64,000 nucleotides of DNA from Puniceicoccaceae bacterium (GTDB lineage Bacteria; Verrucomicrobiota; Verrucomicrobiia; Opitutales; JAFGAQ01), in contig JBEGIR010000070.1 in assembly GCA_040224245.1 (NCBI GenBank), positions 1 through 64,000 of the forward strand, in the 5' to 3' direction. The position numbers and the translations under genes were made by a program. Positions within the stretch are counted from its first letter, which is position 1. The number at the start of each line of letters is the position of its first letter. Below are positions 8,533-16,434 of the stretch, one piece after another. Under the pieces are notes generated by a model. The model was given only the letters and a program-made list of their open reading frames with translations. It made no database searches and was not told the DNA's origin.

Positions 8533-10005
8533 ATGAAGATCCTGATGGTCGCACCCGAGGTGGTGCCGTTTTCAAAAGTTGGAGGACTGGCTGACGTGGC
8601 CGGGGCACTTCCGCTGGAACTCACTCGCATGGGGCATGATGTTCGCATTGTCTGCCCGAAGTATTCCTTCATTCGTCCCGAATCGAGCTGGAAGGCACAC
8701 GAGCAAGCGCTGCACGTCTATCTCGGCAGAGAAGTGCGGTTTTGTCAGGTCTGGGAGACCCGGCTGGCAGACGAGGCTACTCCGGTTTATTTGCTGGAAC
8801 ACGATGCCTACTTTGACGTGCCGACGGTGTATTCTGATGACTATCGTGAATACGAGCGCGAGGGTTACCGCTTTGCATTTTTCAGCCGTGCGAGCCTCGA
8901 TCTCTGTCATTTTCTCGACTGGATTCCGGACGTCATTCACTGTCATGACTGGACAACCGGACTGGTGCCAGCCCATCTGAATACCCGTGAGCTGGGAAAA
9001 CCCCTGGGGAAGACAGCATCGGTGTTGACGATTCACAATCTTCAGTTTCAGGGCATTTTTCATTATGACGTATTGCCGTACAGCGGACTGCCCATGAGCC
9101 TGTTCAAGGCTGATGGGCTGGAGTGCTATGGCCGGGTGAACTACATGAAGGGTGCCATCTATCACTCCCAGAAGGTGACAACCGTCAGCCCGACCTACGC
9201 CCATGAAATTCAGACTGCTGAGTTTGGGTTTGGGTTGCAGAACACGTTGAAATTCAAGGCATCGGACCTCATTGGTATCGTCAATGGTGTGGATTTGTCG
9301 GAGTGGAATCCGGCGACAGACCGCCATTTGCCAGCTCCGTTCTCGAAGGACGACCTTTCGGGAAAACGTGCGGCAAAACAGGCGCTGCAGGAAGCCTTTG
9401 GACTCGAAGTGGATCCGGGTAAGCCGATCTTTGTCATGGTGACCCGCATGTTCAGCCAAAAGGGACTTGATGTGCTGCTGCAGGCTGCTCCTCGTGTGAT
9501 GGAAGAAATGCACGTGCAGATCGCGATTTTGGGAAGCGGGGATGCTCAACTCGAGCACGGATTTCGGATGCTGGCCGAGCGCTTCCCCGGACGCGTTGGG
9601 GCCTACATTGGCTACAACAATCCCCTGGCCCACCTCACCTATGCTGGTGGGGATTTTCTCTTGATGCCCAGCCGCTTCGAACCCTGTGGACTGAGCCAGA
9701 TGTATGCGATGGCCTATGGCACCCTGCCGGTTGTTCGCTCCACAGGTGGACTGGTTGACACCGTGCAGCAATATGAGGAGGGCAAGGGCATCGGCACGGG
9801 TTTCAAATTTGATCACCTGACAGTGGATGCCCTTTATTACACGATGGGATGGGCCTGTGCGACCTTTTACGACCGAAAAGAGGAACTCACCCAGCTGCAG
9901 CGTAACGCGATGCAGCAGGATTTTTCGTGGAAGCTGCCTGCGAAACAATACGAACAAGTCTATGCCTGGGCAGTTGAAGCGAGAACCGGAGTTTACCCCC
10001 TCTGA
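8533..10005 (+). CDS. glgA: Glycogen (starch) synthase, GT5
   Basis: 490 residues, full length. Adds glucose from ADP-glucose to the growing alpha-1,4-glucan. It opens MKILMVAPEVVPFSKVGGLADV, where KVGGL is the ADP-glucose-binding loop. IHCHDWTTGLVPAHL (near 140) and LTIHNLQFQGIF are family signatures of the N-terminal Rossmann domain. The C-terminal domain has PSRFEPCGLSQMYAMAYGTLPVV with the catalytic glutamate region, then STGGLVDTV. Start ATG at 8533. The branching enzyme glgB lies at 18.9 kb, so the two glycogen genes are near but not in one operon. Confidence 0.95.
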   Translation: MKILMVAPEVVPFSKVGGLADVAGALPLELTRMGHDVRIVCPKYSFIRPESSWKAHEQALHVYLGREVRFCQVWETRLADEATPVYLLEHDAYFDVPTVYSDDYREYEREGYRFAFFSRASLDLCHFLDWIPDVIHCHDWTTGLVPAHLNTRELGKPLGKTASVLTIHNLQFQGIFHYDVLPYSGLPMSLFKADGLECYGRVNYMKGAIYHSQKVTTVSPTYAHEIQTAEFGFGLQNTLKFKASDLIGIVNGVDLSEWNPATDRHLPAPFSKDDLSGKRAAKQALQEAFGLEVDPGKPIFVMVTRMFSQKGLDVLLQAAPRVMEEMHVQIAILGSGDAQLEHGFRMLAERFPGRVGAYIGYNNPLAHLTYAGGDFLLMPSRFEPCGLSQMYAMAYGTLPVVRSTGGLVDTVQQYEEGKGIGTGFKFDHLTVDALYYTMGWACATFYDRKEELTQLQRNAMQQDFSWKLPAKQYEQVYAWAVEARTGVYPL

Positions 10006-10144
10006 GAAACCGCGCACACGTTCGATGTGCCCCTGTTCCTGTCTGGAGCAGGTCAGGGAAGCCGACACCCCCCATCGATCAAGGATTCAGAGGCAGGTCC
10101 ACTTGAACTTGGGTGCGAATTGAGCTATTGCAGGAAGCATTGAT

Positions 10145-11872
10145 ATGAAAACACTCGTCTCCGGAGTCGCCGCTTACATGGGAAATCGCTCCCATCGGCG
10201 CAATACCCGCCTCTTGTATTCCTTCCTGCTCGTCCTGTTTGCCCTGGTGACCGTGTATTCGCTGGCATTTCACTGGTTGATGGAACTCGAAGGGCGGCAG
10301 TACACTTGGATCACCGGATTTTATTGGACCCTGACAGTCATGTCGACGCTTGGGTTTGGAGACATCACATTCGAAAGTGATATCGGGAGACTGTTTTCTG
10401 TGGTTGTGCTGCTATCGGGCGTGATTTTTCTGCTCATTCTGATGCCCTTTACCCTGATCGAGTTTTTTTATGCTCCATGGATGGAAAAACAGTCAAAGGG
10501 ACGCATTCCACGATCCGTTTCCGATGACCTGAGTGACCACGTCATCCTCACTTCCTACGACGCGATTGCGCAGGCACTGATCGAAAAACTCGACCGTTTT
10601 TCCCGCCCCTATGTCGTGATCTGCCCGAATGATGAGCAGGTACTTCGGCTGATGGATCAGAATGTTCGCGTGATGCAGGGCGATTTATCAGATGCTTCCA
10701 CTTTCGAGCGCGCCCGGGTGCAGCATGCAGCGCTGGTCACGGTGACCGGAGACGACATCAGCAATGCAAATACGGCCTTTTCCGTACGCTCGCGCTGTAA
10801 GGACGTCCCTGTGGCCAGTCTCGCGAGCACCAAATCTGCTGCAGACGTGATTCGTCTGGCTGGCGGGTCCGTGGTTTTTCAGCTGGGAGAAATGATGGGG
10901 GATGCACTGGCCCGTCGGGTGATTGGTGGCGGCGCCGCATCGCATGTGATCGGTCAGTTTGACAAGCTGCTCATTGCTGAAACTGCGGCGCGCGGTACAG
11001 AGCTGGTTGATCGAACAGTGATGGAACTGCAGCTGCCGCAAAGCGTTGGCGTGAATGTAGTGGGTGTTTGGGATCGAACCGGATTCAACATCGCCAAACC
11101 CGATACGCGCATTGATTTCAATTCGGTTCTGATGCTTTCGGGAACGGCTGAGCAACTGGCGGCCTTTGATGAGAAATACACGCACCCCATCGCGGAGGGT
11201 GCCCGGGTCATCGTTGTCGGTGCGGGCAGAGTCGGACTTGCTGTGGCACAATCGCTGTCTCAACGTGACGTTGATTTCCGCATCATCGAAATGGATGCCA
11301 AGGCACTTGCTCCGATGGGGGAGAAGGGCATTGTCGGGGATGCTGCCGATTTTGACATCCTGCAGCAGGCGGGCATCATCGATGCAGAATCCCTGGTCAT
11401 CACGTCACGCAATGACGAAATGGACATCTATCTCACGATCTTCTGTCGAAAACTCCGTCCGGATCTGCAAATCATCAGTCGTGCCACCTCGCCAGGAGGC
11501 ATTGATCGACTGCTTCGGGCCGGTGCCGACATTGTGATGTCGTATGCTTCGATGGGTTCCAACCAGATTTTCAACTACCTGCAACAGAGTGATACCCTGA
11601 TGGTAGCGGAGGGCATTTCAGCATTTCGCGCAAAATTGCCCGAAAGTGAGCTGGGGAAAAACCTGATCGAACTGGAGCTGCGTGCCAAAACCGGATGCAA
11701 TGTGATCGCGCTCACACGGGCTGGTGAAATGCAGACCGAAATTGATCCGCGCGCACCGATTGATGCGGACACGGAACTGTTGCTCATCGGCGACCGTGAG
11801 TCGGAAGAACGCTTTTATGAGCGCTTTCCGGTTGCGGCTGGAGCGAAAAGTTCACGCCTCAAACTGAGTTGA
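10145..11872 (+). CDS. Two-helix potassium channel with two TrkA/RCK modules
   Basis: 575 residues. Two membrane helices (about 22-45 and 82-106) flank a pore loop with the filter MSTLGFGDITF near residue 66 (TxGFGD, selective for K+). Two cytoplasmic RCK-like modules follow. The first begins DHVILTSYDAIAQALIEKL (near 131) and lacks a normal glycine-rich turn. The second begins ARVIVVGAGRVGLAVAQSL (near 350) with an intact GxGxxG, so nucleotide binding is likely in the second only. A TrkA_C domain ends the protein. It is likely to move K+ under ligand control. Start ATG 10145; a terminator-like hairpin follows the stop. Confidence 0.9.
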   Translation: MKTLVSGVAAYMGNRSHRRNTRLLYSFLLVLFALVTVYSLAFHWLMELEGRQYTWITGFYWTLTVMSTLGFGDITFESDIGRLFSVVVLLSGVIFLLILMPFTLIEFFYAPWMEKQSKGRIPRSVSDDLSDHVILTSYDAIAQALIEKLDRFSRPYVVICPNDEQVLRLMDQNVRVMQGDLSDASTFERARVQHAALVTVTGDDISNANTAFSVRSRCKDVPVASLASTKSAADVIRLAGGSVVFQLGEMMGDALARRVIGGGAASHVIGQFDKLLIAETAARGTELVDRTVMELQLPQSVGVNVVGVWDRTGFNIAKPDTRIDFNSVLMLSGTAEQLAAFDEKYTHPIAEGARVIVVGAGRVGLAVAQSLSQRDVDFRIIEMDAKALAPMGEKGIVGDAADFDILQQAGIIDAESLVITSRNDEMDIYLTIFCRKLRPDLQIISRATSPGGIDRLLRAGADIVMSYASMGSNQIFNYLQQSDTLMVAEGISAFRAKLPESELGKNLIELELRAKTGCNVIALTRAGEMQTEIDPRAPIDADTELLLIGDRESEERFYERFPVAAGAKSSRLKLS

Positions 11873-11876
11873 ATGC

Positions 11877-11900
11877 GGGCAGGTTCCACGCAACCTGCCC
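11877..11900 (+). terminator. Terminator-like hairpin after the K+ channel gene
   Basis: A perfect 9-base inverted repeat with a six-base loop (arms 11877-11885 and 11892-11900), starting four bases after the stop codon at 11872. It is GC-rich but lacks a clear T run, so it may terminate only weakly or stabilise the mRNA end. Confidence 0.5.
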
Positions 11901-12042
11901 TGACAGACTGTGCGCTGACTGTGCAGCGTCTCCTTGAGGCGATGGGAAGGCATGTGTGACGGGTGAAAGATAGCGTTCACATGGACTGCAGTGCGGCTTT
12001 TCGCTTCTCATGCGCATGACTTTCGGTTAGCATGCATGCATC

Positions 12043-13065
12043 ATGTTCTACCCCAACGTACCCTTTTTGTGTCTGTCCTTTCGCCCAGCCCGTGACACAC
12101 TTCTCAGCATGCTGCTTGTCCTTGGGATGGGCCTGCTCGCTGGCTGTCAACAACCTGATGGAGAGCGCATCCGGGTGTTGATCGTTGATGGGCAAAACAA
12201 CCATACGGTCTGGCCCAAATCGACGATGATGATGAAGCAGTATCTCGAAGAGAGTGGGCGCTTTGAGGTAGATGTTCTGCGCACACAATTCACCTGGCGC
12301 GGTGAGAAATGGCTGCCGCAGTATGCACTTCAGGATGGGGTGCAGCGCACGGAGGTTGCCGAACCTGTGGCGGATCCGTCATTTGAACCCGATTTTTCAG
12401 CCTATGACGTCATCATTTCCAATTTTGGATGGAAGGCAGCTCACTGGCCCGAGAGCACCCAGCAGTCGTTTGAGCAGTTTGTCTCGCAAGGCGGAGGCTT
12501 CGTGTCCGTGCATGCTGCAAACAATTCTTTTCCCGAATGGCAGGCCTACAACCAGATGATTGGTTTGGGAGGCTGGGGTGGTCGCGATGAGCGCCATGGT
12601 CCCTACGTATATTATGATGATCAGGGAGAGCTGATTCGTGACGAGAGTCCGGGCAGAGCCGGAAGCCACGGCCCGGAACACCAATTTCTGATAGAAATCC
12701 GTCAACCGGATCATCCGATCACGCGCGGCATGCCCCAGCGATGGCTGCATGCTCAGGATGAGTGCTACGACCGTTTGAGAGGCCCCGCAGAAAACATGAC
12801 CGTGCTGGCCACCGCATATTCATCTGAAGAGATGAACGGATCGGGAAGGCACGAACCCATGCTGATGACCGTGGAGTACGGAGAGGGGCGCATCTTTCAT
12901 ACCACGCTTGGGCATGAGGACTACTCCTTTGAGGGAGTAGGCTTCATCACCACACTACTGCGAGGAACAGAATGGGCGGCAACGGGCGAGGTCACGCTGC
13001 CCATCCCCGCAGATTTTCCGGATGAAACTCACGCAAGGGTTCGCCCTTTTGAGTGGCGGCGATGA
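12043..13065 (+). CDS. ThuA-domain lipoprotein
   Basis: 340 residues. A lipoprotein signal peptide ends in a lipobox, LLAGC (Cys near residue 35). The mature part is the ThuA (trehalose-utilisation-like, glutamine-amidotransferase-fold) domain: RVLIVDGQNNHTVWPKS, FSAYDVIISNFGW, GGGFVSVHAANNSFPEW and the late YGEGRIFHTTLGHEDYSF. Such proteins are common in Verrucomicrobia and Planctomycetes beside sugar-acting enzymes; the biochemical role is not established. The stop overlaps the ATG of the AGE epimerase gene (ATGA), so the two are translationally coupled and likely work together in sugar handling outside the cytoplasm. Start ATG 12043 is preferred because the internal ATG at 12109 would leave no positive charges in the signal. 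Confidence 0.85.
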   Translation: MFYPNVPFLCLSFRPARDTLLSMLLVLGMGLLAGCQQPDGERIRVLIVDGQNNHTVWPKSTMMMKQYLEESGRFEVDVLRTQFTWRGEKWLPQYALQDGVQRTEVAEPVADPSFEPDFSAYDVIISNFGWKAAHWPESTQQSFEQFVSQGGGFVSVHAANNSFPEWQAYNQMIGLGGWGGRDERHGPYVYYDDQGELIRDESPGRAGSHGPEHQFLIEIRQPDHPITRGMPQRWLHAQDECYDRLRGPAENMTVLATAYSSEEMNGSGRHEPMLMTVEYGEGRIFHTTLGHEDYSFEGVGFITTLLRGTEWAATGEVTLPIPADFPDETHARVRPFEWRR

Positions 13066-14423
13066 AGGTGCTTAGGACGCAGGTCCTCTCTCCTTTGCTC
13101 CTGCTGTGTGTGACAGGCAGTGTGCTTTGGGCACATCCTTCAGGTTCTGTTGGCGACCCGCTTGACGGGTTGCAGGAGGAACTGGAGTGTGCATTGCTCA
13201 CATCGATCCTGGAAGCCTGGTATCCTCGTGTGGTGGATGCGGAACAGGGTGGGTATTGGAGCCAGTTTGATGCCGATTGGAAACGCCTGCCGGATCAACC
13301 CAAGATGGTGGTGACTCAGGCCCGCCACGTTTGGACTTCGATTCGCCTGTATGAGCGATTTTCGGAGAGGGACGAACTTCGGCAGATTGCATCCCATGGA
13401 GTCGATTATCTGCTGGGCACGATGTGGGATTCTGAGAAGGGAGGATTTTTCTGGCTGCTGGACGAGCAAGGCAATGTGTTGGAGCAAGGCAGGGTGGGTT
13501 CACGCAAGCAGAGTTATGGCATCGCCTTTGCGATCTACGCGCTTGCCGCCTATCACGAAGTCACGGGGGATGCGCGTGCGTTGGACGGTGCGGTTCGTAC
13601 CTTCCGATGGCTGGACTCCCATGCACACGATGCCCGATACGGTGGGTATTTTGACATCATGGGTGCCAATGGTGCGCCGTATGTGAATCCGGAAAACCGG
13701 GTCTACGCCAAGAGCCAGAATACCAGTATTCACCTGCTGGAGGCGTTCACCGAACTATTCCGGGTATGGCCGGACGAGCAGTTGCGGTTACGGCTTGTGG
13801 AACTGCAGGAACTGCTCATGCACCGCATGATCGATGCGCGGGGCTACGTGAATCAGTATTTTCATGAAGATTGGACTCCGGTCTCCTTTGAACACCATGC
13901 GCTGGATCGCTACCGGGAAGTGATGCACTGGGATCATGTCTCATTCGGACATGATGTGGAGATTGCCTATCTGCTCTACGAATCGGAGCTTGCGCTCGGA
14001 GGCGAAAAGCTCCCGGAAATTCGACAGTTGGGCAAAAAACTGCTCGATCATGCACTCGTGCATGGGTGGGATGCACAGAACGGTGGACTCTATGATGCGG
14101 GACTCTACCGGGATGGTCGCATGCACCTGGTATCGAAACACAAGGCGTGGTGGGCACAGGCGGAACTGCTCAACACGCTGCTGATGATGCATTGTTTTGA
14201 ACCGGAGGATGCGCACGCCTATGACCAACTGGCGCGTCGCACCTGGGACTACATTTCCACCTGGCTCATTGACCATGAGCGAGGGGGATGGTATGCGCAG
14301 GGACTGGACCAAAGCCCTGAGGCTGTCAATGGACTCAAGTCACAGATCTGGAAGGGCGCGTACCACAACAGTCGCGCACTGCTCAATGCGTCACACTGGC
14401 TGGAGTGTGCAGAGCAACGGTAA
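13062..14423 (+). CDS. Exported AGE-family epimerase (N-acylglucosamine 2-epimerase-like)
   Basis: 453 residues. A signal peptide (MKVLRTQVLSPLLLLCVTGS, cleaved near LWA) is followed by an (alpha/alpha)6-barrel protein of the N-acylglucosamine 2-epimerase / cellobiose 2-epimerase family. Family-like stretches include QARHVWTSIRLYERF, GGFFWLLDEQG, SYGIAFAIYALAAYHEVTG, FGHDVEIAYLLYESE, KAWWAQAELLNTLLMMH and GWYAQG. Histidines fit the catalytic pair but the substrate cannot be told. I chose ATG 13062 over GTG 13053: it forms the ATGA overlap with the ThuA gene stop and starts the signal peptide. Export is unusual for cytosolic AGE epimerases and fits the periplasmic ThuA partner. Confidence 0.85.
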   Translation: MKVLRTQVLSPLLLLCVTGSVLWAHPSGSVGDPLDGLQEELECALLTSILEAWYPRVVDAEQGGYWSQFDADWKRLPDQPKMVVTQARHVWTSIRLYERFSERDELRQIASHGVDYLLGTMWDSEKGGFFWLLDEQGNVLEQGRVGSRKQSYGIAFAIYALAAYHEVTGDARALDGAVRTFRWLDSHAHDARYGGYFDIMGANGAPYVNPENRVYAKSQNTSIHLLEAFTELFRVWPDEQLRLRLVELQELLMHRMIDARGYVNQYFHEDWTPVSFEHHALDRYREVMHWDHVSFGHDVEIAYLLYESELALGGEKLPEIRQLGKKLLDHALVHGWDAQNGGLYDAGLYRDGRMHLVSKHKAWWAQAELLNTLLMMHCFEPEDAHAYDQLARRTWDYISTWLIDHERGGWYAQGLDQSPEAVNGLKSQIWKGAYHNSRALLNASHWLECAEQR

Positions 14424-14469
14424 GCCTCATGAGAGCATGCCAACAGTTGCCAGGATGGGTAAACCAAAC

Positions 14470-14495
14470 AACCCGCCGATGCAGTCGGGCGGGTT
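14470..14495 (-). terminator. Intrinsic terminator of trxA
   Basis: Inverted repeat with 8-base arms (14470-14477/8 and 14488-14495), followed on the minus strand by a T-rich GTTTGGTTT. It lies 27 bases beyond the trxA stop and between the convergent AGE-epimerase and trxA genes. Confidence 0.7.
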
Positions 14496-14521
14496 GACGT
14501 AATCGCTGGATGCGAGTTGAC

Positions 14522-14842
14522 TCAGAGTCCGATCTTGGACTTGAGGTCGGCTTTTGAGGTCATGCCGACGATTTGGTTAGCAACATTGCCATCTTTGAAA
14601 ACCAGCAGTGTGGGGATCGCACGGATGCTGTAGCGGTTGGCCAATTCACTGTTATTGTCCACGTTTACCTTGCAGACCTTGACCTTGCCGGCTTCTTCAC
14701 TGGCAAGTTCTTCAAGGATGGGTGCGATGGCCTTGCACGGGCCACACCAGGGCGCCCAAAAATCAACGATCACCGGGACTCCCCCGGCGGAAATCGTGGA
14801 ATCAAAGTTGGCAGAAGTCAGCTCGGTAATGTGTTCAGACAT
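14522..14842 (-). CDS. trxA: Thioredoxin
   Basis: 106 residues, the normal size of thioredoxin 1. Active site WAPWCGPCK near residues 30-38, the cis-proline loop IRAIPTLLVF, and the usual FDSTI and VNVDNN elements. No signal peptide, so a cytoplasmic disulfide reductase. Start ATG 14842. It lies 46 bases downstream of a minus-strand cluster (lptD, scpA, two small proteins) and could share its transcript or have its own promoter in that gap. A terminator follows. Confidence 0.95.
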   Translation of the reverse strand: MSEHITELTSANFDSTISAGGVPVIVDFWAPWCGPCKAIAPILEELASEEAGKVKVCKVNVDNNSELANRYSIRAIPTLLVFKDGNVANQIVGMTSKADLKSKIGL

Positions 14843-14888
14843 TTCGTTTATGATGGGTTTGGATTGATTCGTTAGTGAATGGGATTCG

Positions 14889-15299
14889 TTAGTGGTGCAT
14901 CAACGTGAGCACCATAAAAGAAAGTGAGACGACTGCAATCGCAGCGTCGAGAAAGAGCAGTGAAACCTTGGACAGTGAGCGATGTTGCGTGCGGCGGGTC
15001 CGTGATTGTGAGATGTCATCACACTCGTCTCTTCTGCAGGCTGGCTCCTGATCCGATATGGGACGGATGCGCATGGGCTTTTCGGCACGCAGAGGTTGGG
15101 CACGAAGCTGGGCTTGCGCTGGGGATTGAGCAGGGACAGATACCACTGGTTTGGAATGGGCTTGTCGGACCCTGATGGAGGGACGTGACTGCAGTCCCGC
15201 ATCCTTGCGCGCGATTCGGACCCCGGCTTTTGAGGCATGAGGAGGGTTCTGCCTGAAATCGGAATTTGGGGTTGGGGAGGAATCAGCGCGATGCTTCAT
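14889..15299 (-). CDS. Small basic, proline-rich protein with C-terminal membrane anchor
   Basis: 136 residues. The first 110 are polar, rich in Arg, Pro, Gln and Ala, with no hydrophobic segment. The last 25 (VSLLFLDAAIAVVSLSFMVL and a short tail) form a membrane helix, so this looks like a tail-anchored protein. The ATG overlaps the TGA of the preceding 81-residue gene in an ATGA, which supports translation. I recognise no family. Its place after scpA suggests, by inference only, a role in chromosome or envelope upkeep. An out-of-frame minus ORF covers the same bases but lacks the coupling. Confidence 0.5.
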   Translation of the reverse strand: MKHRADSSPTPNSDFRQNPPHASKAGVRIARKDAGLQSRPSIRVRQAHSKPVVSVPAQSPAQAQLRAQPLRAEKPMRIRPISDQEPACRRDECDDISQSRTRRTQHRSLSKVSLLFLDAAIAVVSLSFMVLTLMHH

Positions 15300-15541
15300 G
15301 ACTGTGAATGTTTCAACACGATGTCCCGGATTTCTTCGTGATCTGCATCGTGCAGGGTCTTCCCCTTCCGGCTCAGGTCCTCAACGGTTTTGAGCGCGGT
15401 TTCGGTCAGTCGGTCATGGGTTTCCTCAGAGCCGCCTACGATGGAAAAATCCTCTGCACGCGTGATGCGCTTGTGCCCATCCTGATGATCAAAACCCACT
15501 CCAATCAGGTGGGACCGGTTCTGTTGATTTGCTCTCCGCAT
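15296..15541 (-). CDS. Small acidic hypothetical protein
   Basis: 81 residues, charged, mostly helical in the C-terminal half (EETHDRLTETALKTVEDLSR). No signal, membrane segment or known motif. AAGG about eight bases before the ATG serves as ribosome-binding site. It begins 62 bases after the scpA stop, and its own stop overlaps the start of the tail-anchored gene, so the two are a coupled pair. Function unknown. Confidence 0.5.
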   Translation of the reverse strand: MRRANQQNRSHLIGVGFDHQDGHKRITRAEDFSIVGGSEETHDRLTETALKTVEDLSRKGKTLHDADHEEIRDIVLKHSQS

Positions 15542-15603
15542 GGAACTAACCTTGTGGATTTACGCGTATTTTCAAGCTTGGAGTGACGGCATTCCTGCTG
15601 GTG

Positions 15604-16359
15604 TCAGGTGACAACGCAGCATTCGATGTCGGCAAAGGCCTCATGCTGGGCGAGGCGAAGCTTTCGCAGACGTGTGAGTTCGAGCAGGGCCAGGAAGGTG
15701 GTGACGATGGTGACAAGTGTGGCGGCAGACTCAAACAGCTCGGAGAAGAGAAATTTGGGGCGGGATGCCATGTGGCGAAGGATGTGGTCCATGCGATCTG
15801 CAACGGTGACCGCTTCCTGCTCGATTTCACCAAAATTCATTTTTTCGGCCAGGCGAAGGTAAACCTGATTGATGATGTTCCAAAGGTCGATGCGGTCAAT
15901 TTTTTCGAGCGGGCGTGGATCACTGGAAGCATGGTCGTGTTTCACGATGCGGTCGACGAGTTGATTGCGCTTATCGATGCGTTCTTCAATCTCGGTGGCC
16001 AGTTCCTTGAAACGCCGATATTCGAGAAGCTGTTGTACCAGCTCCCAACGCGGGTCCTGGTTCTCTTCACCTTCGTCTTCGTCAACGACCTGTTCGCGGG
16101 GAGGCAGTAGCATGCGACTCTTGATATACATGAGCGTGGAAGCCATGACAAAAAAATCACCGGCGACCTCCAGATTCAGTTTTTCCATCTGATCGAGGTA
16201 GGCGATGTACTGGGACGTCACCGTCTCCATCGGAATATCATAGATATCGATTTCGTTCTTTCGAATCAGGAAAATCAGCAGGTCGAGCGGTCCCTCAAAC
16301 ACTTTGAGTTTGATCGCCAGTTCGCTGGGGTCCCAGATGGATTCAGGTGCGCTTGCCAT
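15604..16359 (-). CDS. scpA: Segregation and condensation protein A
   Basis: 251 residues from the ATG at 16359 (a TTG three codons upstream is possible). ScpA is the kleisin subunit that bridges SMC heads in the bacterial condensin. Diagnostic N-terminal block: KLKVFEGPLDLLIFLIRKNEIDIYDI, followed by YIAYLDQMEKLNLEVAGDFFVMA and the MLLPP segment; an acidic linker follows and the C-terminal winged helix is near FSELFESAATLVTIVTTFLALLEL. Full length. No scpB is visible next to it. It follows lptD by about 75 bases on the same strand. Confidence 0.92.
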   Translation of the reverse strand: MASAPESIWDPSELAIKLKVFEGPLDLLIFLIRKNEIDIYDIPMETVTSQYIAYLDQMEKLNLEVAGDFFVMASTLMYIKSRMLLPPREQVVDEDEGEENQDPRWELVQQLLEYRRFKELATEIEERIDKRNQLVDRIVKHDHASSDPRPLEKIDRIDLWNIINQVYLRLAEKMNFGEIEQEAVTVADRMDHILRHMASRPKFLFSELFESAATLVTIVTTFLALLELTRLRKLRLAQHEAFADIECCVVT

Positions 16360-16434
16360 GTGGATCAAAGGAGGACTCCACCTTCGGGGAATTATGAGTG
16401 GATTTCAAGGCTTTTGCATGGAGAAGAGGCAGTG

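Noticed and set aside
8572-10068. Long open frame opposite glgA
   Set aside because: It is a mirror of the strongly conserved glgA gene; GC-rich coding DNA often leaves antisense frames open.
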